Positions 1-5,891 of a stretch of DNA of 5,951 nucleotides are shown here, one piece after another. This DNA is from Phormidesmis priestleyi (lineage in GTDB: Bacteria; Cyanobacteriota; Cyanobacteriia; Phormidesmidales; Phormidesmidaceae), in NCBI GenBank assembly GCA_003242115.1, contig QBMP01000006.1:35159-41109 (forward strand), in the 5' to 3' direction. The stretch's first letter is position 1; each line of letters opens with the position of its first letter. The notes beneath the pieces are model-generated. The model did not search any database and was not told the origin of the DNA. It worked only from the letters and a program-made list of their open reading frames with translations. The position numbers were made by a program, and so were the translations under genes.

Positions 1-2076
1 GGTTTTCGCCGCGCCGATACCACTGTTTTTGAACGCTGGCAGGCAGAGATTCATCCTGGCAAAGAGAGTCCAGTTGAGCTAAGTCGGAGCTTTCGCACTC
101 ATCACGCGCTGATGGAGCAACTCAATCAGGTGTTTGAACCTGTCCTCGAGCAGATGCATCAACCGCTGACAGCAGAGCGCACTGAGGCAATCGTGCCTGC
201 CCCGGAAATTCAGCTATACACGGTTGAAGTGAGCAAAGAACAGAAAGATGATAAGTCGATTGACACCAGCCTTCATGCCCGTCGGTTGATGGAGGCTCAA
301 AAGATTGCCAATCTCGTAGAGACGCTGCTAAAGGAGAAGACTCCGGTACATGATAAAAAGACCAATCGGCTGCGACCTGTTCAGCCCAAAGATATTGCCA
401 TCTTATCGCGGACTTGGGAGCCGCTAGAGCTGTATGGCAATGCGATTGCTAGCCGGGGAATTTCTATCCTGCAAGCCGGAGGCGGTAGCTTGCTCAATAC
501 CCGAGAGGCGAAGGATGCTCTGGCCCTGCTGAGATTTTTATCGGACTTAAGCGATAGCCTAGTGCTGATAGCGGTGTTGCGTAGTCCATTTTTTGCGGTG
601 AGCGATCGCACTCTCTACGCCCTGGCTCAAACTCTGCCAGAAAAAACGTCCTGGTGGAAACATATTCAATCGGGAGCGGCATCTGAGCTAGTGAACGAGG
701 TCAATATCTTAAAGCAGTTGCTGAAGGAGCGCCGTGTGGAAGCCCCAACGCGGTTACTACAGCTATGCGATCGCCTCACCGGGTACACGGCTGCGATCGC
801 TAATCTGCCTGATGGACTCAGACGCATGGCCGACTGGAATGGATTCATTGAGCTGGTGCGATCTCTAGAACACGGCAGCTTTGATACCTTCTCAGTCGTT
901 CGACAGCTCAATCAGATCGCAAGCGCAGAGGCCACTATTCCTAGACCGGCCATCGAAGGTGGAAACGCCGTCAGCTTGATGACTATCCACGGCTCAAAAG
1001 GTCTAGAGTGGCCGGTAGTTGTTGTTCCCAACCTTTCTTGTAAGAACACTTCTGATACATCAGCTATTCGCTTTGAGGCCAGTGTCGGTCTTGGACTAAA
1101 GCTGACCGATGAAGAAGGAGAGTATCAAAAGTCAGCGCTCTATTCGCTTTTAGAACAGCAGGCAAAGATCAAAGATGAGGCTGAAAGAAAACGTATCTTC
1201 TATGTTGCGTTTACTCGCGCTCGCGATAGGTTAATGCTGACATCCGCAGAGCCTTCAGGCGGCGGACTCGATCTGCTGGCTCCCGGACTGACAGAGACGA
1301 TTACACCTAGACCTGTTCTGTTCGATCCAGCGCTTGCTCAGCCAGCTACATCTGTACTTGCCAAAGCGCCATCGATTCCAGAAAAGCAACTGTTAGGCAT
1401 TATTGATATTGAGATTACAGAGCTGCCGGTTACAGCTCTTAGCGACTACGCGCTATGCCCATCGCGCTTTAAGTATCGCTACGTCGATGGTCACTTAGGC
1501 TACCAGAGCGGTAGTGACTCGAATGGTGTGGCTACTGACGCAATGGCTATCGGTACGCTGACGCACAAGGCGCTAGAGCTAGGCATTGACAGTGTTGAAG
1601 CCCTATCAAAACACGCGCCTGATTTATCTGATGAGAATGTTCAAACCGCTTTCAGTCTGGCTAACTCGTTTCAGACGGACAGCGCTTATCAGTCATGCCG
1701 CTCGGACGACCTTAGCTGGGAGAAATCCATCTCGCTGATAGTGGGTGGACTCACTCTCAACGGCAAGGTTGATTTAGTCGGCGATGATTTTGTTCTGGAC
1801 TTTAAGACTGATCAGGCGATTCATCCTGAGCATCACCAGTTTCAGCTATGGGCTTACAGCAAAGCTACCGGAAAGTCGTCTGCGCATTTGGCTTACTTAC
1901 GTCATGGTCATTTGCATAGCTTTGAAGCTGACGACTTAGCGAACATCGAAGCGCAAGCAGAAGCGATGATTGAGCGGTTGATGAAGGGAGACTTTGAAGC
2001 AACGGCTAGTGAGCAGAGTTGTCGAATCTGTCCATTTTCAGAGTGCTGCAATGATTATATTGAGTCGTCCGGCTGA
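1..2076 (+). CDS. UvrD/RecB/AddA-type helicase fused to PD-(D/E)XK Fe-S nuclease, 5'-truncated by window
   Basis: The reading frame is open from the first base, so the gene enters from upstream; the first ATG (position 112) lies between helicase motifs and is not the start. The visible 691 residues (numbered from the window edge) begin in motif III (GFRRAD, 1-6), followed by motif IV (LSRSFRT, 27-33), motif V (TIHGSKGLEW, 328-337) and motif VI (YVAFTRARDRL, 401-411). The Walker A and B motifs must lie upstream. The C-terminal part is a RecB/Cas4-like nuclease: His522 in GTLTHKALELG, Asp591 in GKVDLV, Asp600 and Lys602 in VLDFKTD, and Gln615 in FQLW. Cys486 (ALCPSRF) and a terminal Cys cluster (674, 677, 682, 683; CRICPFSECC) fit the C...CX2CX5C [4Fe-4S] set of AddB and Cas4-type nucleases. 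All catalytic residues seen are intact. By family it would unwind and degrade DNA ends in repair or defence. It could be an AddAB/AdnAB-like repair enzyme or belong to the downstream cluster; the 81-nt gap to the next gene has no terminator. Confidence 0.93.
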   Translation, partial: GFRRADTTVFERWQAEIHPGKESPVELSRSFRTHHALMEQLNQVFEPVLEQMHQPLTAERTEAIVPAPEIQLYTVEVSKEQKDDKSIDTSLHARRLMEAQKIANLVETLLKEKTPVHDKKTNRLRPVQPKDIAILSRTWEPLELYGNAIASRGISILQAGGGSLLNTREAKDALALLRFLSDLSDSLVLIAVLRSPFFAVSDRTLYALAQTLPEKTSWWKHIQSGAASELVNEVNILKQLLKERRVEAPTRLLQLCDRLTGYTAAIANLPDGLRRMADWNGFIELVRSLEHGSFDTFSVVRQLNQIASAEATIPRPAIEGGNAVSLMTIHGSKGLEWPVVVVPNLSCKNTSDTSAIRFEASVGLGLKLTDEEGEYQKSALYSLLEQQAKIKDEAERKRIFYVAFTRARDRLMLTSAEPSGGGLDLLAPGLTETITPRPVLFDPALAQPATSVLAKAPSIPEKQLLGIIDIEITELPVTALSDYALCPSRFKYRYVDGHLGYQSGSDSNGVATDAMAIGTLTHKALELGIDSVEALSKHAPDLSDENVQTAFSLANSFQTDSAYQSCRSDDLSWEKSISLIVGGLTLNGKVDLVGDDFVLDFKTDQAIHPEHHQFQLWAYSKATGKSSAHLAYLRHGHLHSFEADDLANIEAQAEAMIERLMKGDFEATASEQSCRICPFSECCNDYIESSG
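602..800. repeat. Three HIP1 octamers (GCGATCGC) at 602, 767 and 793
   Basis: The palindrome GCGATCGC occurs at 602-609, 767-774 and 793-800, all inside the helicase-nuclease gene. Its high frequency in many cyanobacterial genomes is the main clue to the organism. Confidence 0.9.
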
Positions 2077-2157
2077 AGGCGTAAATAAGCGAAAGGACTG
2101 TAGAACGCGAGCAATCGCAAAGAGATATAGCGAATCGAATCAACTGGGGTAGCCTCT

Positions 2158-4491
2158 ATGCTGAATTTCCTTAAAAAAATTGTTGAGAGCCTGAGTCCTG
2201 ACACCTCTTCAGGACAAAACAAAAGCGGACAGCCCTCGAACTACCAGCAACAGTACTATCCGCAGTCAAATTCTGTAAAAGAAAGACAGGAAAGAGATGC
2301 CGTTGTTTCCAGTGAAAAACAGACTGTTTCGGGTATTAAGGCTAACTGGGTAAAGCCGGGAACATCAGTTAGCGTAGCTGGCTTTGATATTCCAGGAGGC
2401 ATGGTGTATGTAGGGACACAACTGCCGACTATCGGCCCGTACAAGCAGATCGATCCTTGTCTGATAAATCCTAAGCTCCGCGTGGATAAAACTCGGTCGG
2501 ACTATGCTGGAAATGAGATGGGTTACTGGCCCGCTTACGGTGATATTTCGCCTGGGGCGCGGGCGGCTTATTTAGAATGGCTGATGGGCGATCGCAAAGA
2601 TCCCGACGCCTGCATCGGCTACGTCTTTCTTTTTTTCTATGGTTTGGAACGCCGAGTTTTCATAGACTTAAGCGAAACAGCAGACAGTTCTGCTGAACTG
2701 ACGCATATCATTCATGAGGTGGAAAGGCTGCTAGCGTTATATCCTGACAGCCATTCTTTTCAAGGATACGCCGCTCGGTTTGTAGAAGTTTGCAAACTAA
2801 TGCATAACCCTGATAGCTTTGCTGAAGCGTTCCCCGTGCTAGAAAAAACAGGCTGGCAGATGCCGCTAAGCACTCAAGTCGCTTTGGGAAAGACAGTCGC
2901 TGCTGGTAAGCCTATTTCCGCTGACTGGCTTTTCTCCTGGTACTTACATTCTGAAACGACCCGATTAAGAACACCGGCTACTCGATGCGCAACAGAATTT
3001 CAAAAGCTGCTACGCCTGAAGTATGCAGAAAAATACGGAGAAGGCATGGTGCTGAAGCCGAACAAGCGACGCCTGAAGGTGGAGTATCGACCCGCTAGTT
3101 CTGGCTTTTCACACTCGGCCATCGGTATTGATGTCGGTGATTTACCAGACGTGAGCGCATTAACCGCGCCGCTAAGCAAGCTACAGGTGCTAGTTGATGA
3201 CTGCACAGATGCGCTCGATCCCTATAGCCGCTGGTTGGGGCGAAACGCAGATAAATGCGATGCTAAAGCGGCTATAGCACTGTTGCCTACCGAGCTGGTT
3301 GAAGACTTTGAAAATGATGAGATTCGGCTGCTAAGGCAGTGGTTAAAGAAAACTTTAGGCGATCAGTCGCATCAGGCTATTTCGGGCAAACAGATACTGG
3401 CCTGGTGGTCTATTACTGGCACTGAAAAGCTCACCAAGAAAGAATCGACGACGCTGGCCAAAAGCTTTGAGAAACTGGGCTATGGCATAGAACCGGATGT
3501 TCGCTTTGGGGGAAAGGCACTTCAGAAAGAGAGTCATCTTGTCTTGTTTAAGCTGCCAAAAGAGAAGATTTCCACACCTTCTCAGGCGTATTCTGCGGCT
3601 AAGATATTAATGCATTTGTCGGCTGCGATCGCCACTGCTGACAATATTGTAGATGCTTCAGAACAACAGCATTTAGAAGCGCATTTAGAAACGACCTTAG
3701 CCCTGTCCGAAGCTGAGCGTATTCGCCTGAGAGCCTACCTAGCCTGGTTGTTGAAAGAGAAGCTGAGTCTACGAGGTCTAAAAACTAAGCTAGGTGAGAT
3801 GACACCCGATGAAAAAGCTGGAATCGCCAACTTTCTAATTAGCGTAGCGGGCGCAGACGGTCATATCAGTCCTCAAGAGATAACGATGCTCTCCAAGATT
3901 TATCCACTGCTAGGGTTCGAGGCAGATGACATCTACAGCCATATTCATAACTTCAGTACTTCTACCGCGATTGATCACTCGTCAGCTCAACCACCCGTCC
4001 GACCATCAACAGAACCGGTTACCGTTAGATTGGCCTCCTCAGTGAATCGTGGTTTTACTATTCCAGCACCTACCGTTGATGCCCAGGATAAAAAGGAAGT
4101 CACGGCAGCAGGCTTTGCGTTAGACCTTACTGCCGTGAAAAGAAAGCAGGATGAATCGGCAAACGTCAGCGTGCTATTATCTAACATTTTTGAAGAAGAG
4201 GAAGACGATTTAGTTGAGCCAATGAATGAAAATCAAACGTTAGCTGAAGACACCGAAGACTCTGTTTCAAGCTTAGATGGGCCACATACTAAATTCTTAA
4301 GGATACTTGCTCAGCAGCCAAGCTGGAGCCGTGCTGCTTTAGAATCTAAAGCAGCCGAGTTTAATTTACTGCTAGATGGAGCTTTAGAAGTGATTAATGA
4401 TACTGCCTTTGATGTTTGCAATGAGCCGTTAACGGATGGCGAAGACCCGATTGACCTTGATACCGATGTCCTAGAGCAGCTACTGCCATGA
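2158..4491 (+). CDS. TerB_N - TerB - TerB_C domain protein (Shango SngA-like)
   Basis: This 777-residue protein has the three-part TerB architecture. Residues 1-12 (MLNFLKKIVESL) form a short amphipathic helix, followed by a Gln/Tyr/Ser-rich linker to about 58. TerB_N runs from about 60 to 270, with VSVAGFDIPGGMVYVG, MGYWPAYGDISPGARAAYL and IGYVFLFFYGLERRV; the conserved basic stretch KYGEGMVLKPNKRRLKVEYRP (289-311) follows. A helical TerB domain spans about 478-597, with two acidic, putatively metal-binding segments: ATADNIVDASE (492-502) and AGADGHISPQE (564-574). TerB_C occupies about 652-777 and ends in ALEVINDTAFDV and LTDGEDPIDLD. TerB-family domains are linked to metal-dependent stress and phage defence; a TerB protein next to an ATPase and a helicase is the Shango layout. 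No enzymatic motif is seen, so a scaffold or sensor role is inferred. A weak GGGG (2146-2149) eight bases before the ATG is the only ribosome-binding signal. The last 191 bases recur at the end of the next gene. Confidence 0.93.
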   Translation: MLNFLKKIVESLSPDTSSGQNKSGQPSNYQQQYYPQSNSVKERQERDAVVSSEKQTVSGIKANWVKPGTSVSVAGFDIPGGMVYVGTQLPTIGPYKQIDPCLINPKLRVDKTRSDYAGNEMGYWPAYGDISPGARAAYLEWLMGDRKDPDACIGYVFLFFYGLERRVFIDLSETADSSAELTHIIHEVERLLALYPDSHSFQGYAARFVEVCKLMHNPDSFAEAFPVLEKTGWQMPLSTQVALGKTVAAGKPISADWLFSWYLHSETTRLRTPATRCATEFQKLLRLKYAEKYGEGMVLKPNKRRLKVEYRPASSGFSHSAIGIDVGDLPDVSALTAPLSKLQVLVDDCTDALDPYSRWLGRNADKCDAKAAIALLPTELVEDFENDEIRLLRQWLKKTLGDQSHQAISGKQILAWWSITGTEKLTKKESTTLAKSFEKLGYGIEPDVRFGGKALQKESHLVLFKLPKEKISTPSQAYSAAKILMHLSAAIATADNIVDASEQQHLEAHLETTLALSEAERIRLRAYLAWLLKEKLSLRGLKTKLGEMTPDEKAGIANFLISVAGADGHISPQEITMLSKIYPLLGFEADDIYSHIHNFSTSTAIDHSSAQPPVRPSTEPVTVRLASSVNRGFTIPAPTVDAQDKKEVTAAGFALDLTAVKRKQDESANVSVLLSNIFEEEEDDLVEPMNENQTLAEDTEDSVSSLDGPHTKFLRILAQQPSWSRAALESKAAEFNLLLDGALEVINDTAFDVCNEPLTDGEDPIDLDTDVLEQLLP
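2588..2595. repeat. HIP1 octamer
   Basis: GCGATCGC within the TerB_N-coding part of the TerB gene. Confidence 0.9.
3625..3632. repeat. HIP1 octamer
   Basis: GCGATCGC within the TerB-coding part of the same gene. It is the last HIP1 site; none is found in the remaining 2.3 kb, including the whole pentapeptide gene. Confidence 0.9.
4301..4491 (+). repeat. TerB_C 3' repeat, copy A
   Basis: This is the 3' end of the TerB_N-TerB-TerB_C gene. It aligns without gaps, at a constant offset of 1400 bp, to 5701-5891, with 175 of 191 bases identical by hand count. The longest exact runs are 33 bases (4387-4419) and 29 bases (4331-4359). The copy ends with the same stop and the same overlapping ATGA. 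Similarity continues more weakly upstream to about 4261, and at protein level to residue 653. Confidence 0.97.
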
Positions 4492-4505
4492 CTGAAGGGA
4501 ATTAA
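4488..4505 (+). other. Relict start codon and five-codon open frame after the TerB gene
   Basis: An ATG overlaps the TerB gene's stop as ATGA, exactly as the ATPase-like start at 5888 overlaps the pentapeptide gene's stop. Here the frame runs only ATG ACT GAA GGG AAT and then TAA. It is best explained as the old start of the ATPase gene, left behind when the pentapeptide/TerB_C gene came to lie between them. The GAATTAAA within it vaguely recalls GAAATTAAA near the ATPase start, too short a match to prove homology. Confidence 0.5.
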
Positions 4506-4524
4506 AGAGGTGACGGAAGCAAAG

Positions 4525-4551
4525 TTGCTATTTGGGAAACATAGATATAAG
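4525..4551 (+). promoter_or_regulatory. Possible weak sigma70-type promoter before the pentapeptide gene
   Basis: TTGCTA (4525-4530) and TATAAG (4546-4551) match the -35 and -10 consensus at 4 and 5 of 6 positions, with a short 15-bp spacer. A transcript would have a leader of only about 10 nt and no Shine-Dalgarno. Such matches arise readily by chance in AT-rich DNA, so this is only a candidate for independent expression of the pentapeptide gene. Confidence 0.2.
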
Positions 4552-4568
4552 GCATCGTAAAATTTCAG

Positions 4569-5891
4569 ATGAGTACTCTTGGGATGGTTAATCAGACCTT
4601 ATATGGCACCAATCGCAGAGATCCTGCAAGGAAATTAGAAAACCTTATCGGCAAGAACTTAAGCCGTATAGATTTAAGCGGAGCCAACCTAAGAAGGATT
4701 GATTTGAGAAGTGCTGACTTGTCCCAATCCAACCTAAACAGTACTGATTTGAGAGAAGCTAATCTGGCTAAAGCTAGGCTGAATAGTTCATCTCTGAGTA
4801 ATGCTGATCTTAGAAAAGCTAATCTAGAGAAAACTGATTTGCGTAAAGCGAATCTTTTCAAAGCTAACTTAAGAAATGCAAGTTTATACAAGGCCGATTT
4901 GCGTAATGCTGATCTGAGTGACGCAGATCTAGGTGGTGCTAACCTAAGACAAGCTGATTTGCGTAAAGCGAATTTCTTCAAGGCTAATTTGAGTCGAGTA
5001 GAACTAAGCGGAGCAGATCTAAGCGGTACAAATCTAGCTCGCGCTATTTTATGCAATCTTGATCTAAGCGGAGCAGAGTTAAGCGAAGCTAACTTAATCG
5101 GCGCTGATTTAAGTAGGACAGATGCAAGCGGAGCAGACTTAAGTGGAACAGTATTGAGATATGCCATCCTAAATACAACAGATTTGAGATGTTCGAACTT
5201 GCGTGGGGCTGATTTTACTGGGGCTGATTTGATTCAATCAAATTTGTTCGGGGCAGACCTCAGGGAAGCAGATCTTAGCGATGCGAATCTGAAGAGAACA
5301 AATTTAGGGAAGGCCGATATTAGAGGAACGTTTTTAGGAGAAGGCATTGGACTTTCCGCGCAAAACATACAAGATTATAGAGATCGAGGAGCTATCTTCG
5401 AGAATTCTATAGTTCTTTACAATCGTAAAACTTTCTCATTCGTGTACTCACCAAGCTTTACTGAAGATTTCAGAAATAAAAATATAAGAGATAACAATCA
5501 ACATACAACCTCAGATTTTCATTTGGATATTGTTGCTGTGAGAGTGAAGCAAGCTGAATCAGCTAAAGTTAACTCACTTTTATCCACCATTTTTGAGGAA
5601 GATTCCATCGTTTCAATCGTGGCTAAATCAGAGACACGAATCTTTGACAATAATGAGACTTTTACCTCAGGATTAGATAAACTACATACCAGATTTCTAG
5701 GGATACTTGCCCAGCAGCATAGCTGGAATCGTGCTGCTTTAGAATCTAAAGCAGCCGAGCTTAATTTACTGCTAGACGGTGCTTTGGAAGTGATTAATGA
5801 TACTGCCTTTGATGTTTGCGATGAGCCACTAACAGACGGCGAAGACCCGATTAACCTTGATACCGATGTCCTAGAACAGCTACTGCCATGA
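4569..5891 (+). CDS. Pentapeptide-repeat solenoid fused to a TerB_C domain
   Basis: This 440-residue protein has two modules. Residues 24-258 are 47 uninterrupted pentapeptides of A(D/N)LXX type; the central residue, every fifth from 26 to 256, is Leu except Phe136, Ala186, Phe216 and Ile251. This predicts a right-handed quadrilateral beta-helix of nearly 12 coils. A typical C-terminal cap follows (IQDYRDRGAIF, 267-277), then a low-complexity, AT-rich linker to about 316. Residues 317-440 are a TerB_C domain homologous to that of the upstream protein (56 of 61 identical at the end). There is no TerB_N or TerB domain. Pentapeptide proteins such as MfpA and Qnr bind gyrase as DNA mimics, but no target can be read here. 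TerB_C probably ties it to the same ATPase or helicase complex (inference). The stop overlaps the next start as ATGA, implying co-translation. No good Shine-Dalgarno precedes the ATG at 4569 (TAAGG is about 16 bases away); the ATG at 4584 is an alternative. Confidence 0.93.
   Translation: MSTLGMVNQTLYGTNRRDPARKLENLIGKNLSRIDLSGANLRRIDLRSADLSQSNLNSTDLREANLAKARLNSSSLSNADLRKANLEKTDLRKANLFKANLRNASLYKADLRNADLSDADLGGANLRQADLRKANFFKANLSRVELSGADLSGTNLARAILCNLDLSGAELSEANLIGADLSRTDASGADLSGTVLRYAILNTTDLRCSNLRGADFTGADLIQSNLFGADLREADLSDANLKRTNLGKADIRGTFLGEGIGLSAQNIQDYRDRGAIFENSIVLYNRKTFSFVYSPSFTEDFRNKNIRDNNQHTTSDFHLDIVAVRVKQAESAKVNSLLSTIFEEDSIVSIVAKSETRIFDNNETFTSGLDKLHTRFLGILAQQHSWNRAALESKAAELNLLLDGALEVINDTAFDVCDEPLTDGEDPINLDTDVLEQLLP
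4638..5342 (+). repeat. Array of 47 pentapeptide-coding units (15-bp period)
   Basis: The array holds 47 tandem 15-bp units in one unbroken register, each coding for an A(D/N)LXX-type pentapeptide. Longer-period DNA repeats are overlaid on it. 4831-4870 matches 4951-4990 at 35 of 40 bases (120 bp, two coils). AAGCGGAGCAGA occurs at 5006, 5066 and 5126, a spacing of exactly 60 bp or one coil. This suggests growth by duplication of whole coils. Confidence 0.95.
5701..5891 (+). repeat. TerB_C 3' repeat, copy B
   Basis: This is the second copy of the TerB_C 3' end, here attached to the pentapeptide-repeat gene. The 16 base differences from copy A change only five residues, so both copies appear to be under constraint to keep the protein sequence. 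In this copy the terminal ATGA is the actual start of the ATPase-like gene. Confidence 0.97.

Noticed and set aside
112..114. ATG as the start of the helicase gene
   Set aside because: The frame is open to the window edge, and the 37 preceding codons carry helicase motifs III and IV, so the true start is upstream of the window.
381..911. Several 60-80-codon minus-strand frames inside the helicase-nuclease gene
   Set aside because: They lie opposite strongly conserved helicase coding sequence and show no family features.
2077..2157. Promoter or terminator in the gap before the TerB gene
   Set aside because: No convincing -35/-10 pair, hairpin or T-tract can be seen in these 81 bases.
2158..4491. 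Annotation as a tellurite-resistance determinant
   Set aside because: Only the TerB domain is shared with the ter operons; no TerC, TerD or TerZ gene is in the window, and the architecture and neighbours fit defence or stress-response clusters better.
4518..4529. Inverted repeat AGCAA-AG-TTGCT as a terminator
   Set aside because: A five-bp stem with a two-base loop is sterically poor and no T-run follows.
4492..4637. Insertion sequence or transposon carrying the pentapeptide gene
   Set aside because: No transposase or terminal inverted repeats are seen; the only long direct repeats are the coding TerB_C copies.
4592..5167. 191-codon open frame on the minus strand, rich in Leu, Ser, Ala and Lys
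   Set aside because: It is the exact antisense of the pentapeptide repeats; the 15-bp period without stops in one phase produces a long open frame and a pseudo-repetitive protein automatically.
4638..5342. CRISPR array or non-coding satellite suggested by regular repeats
   Set aside because: The repeats are 15-bp coding units in an unbroken frame, with degenerate third positions and no unique spacers.
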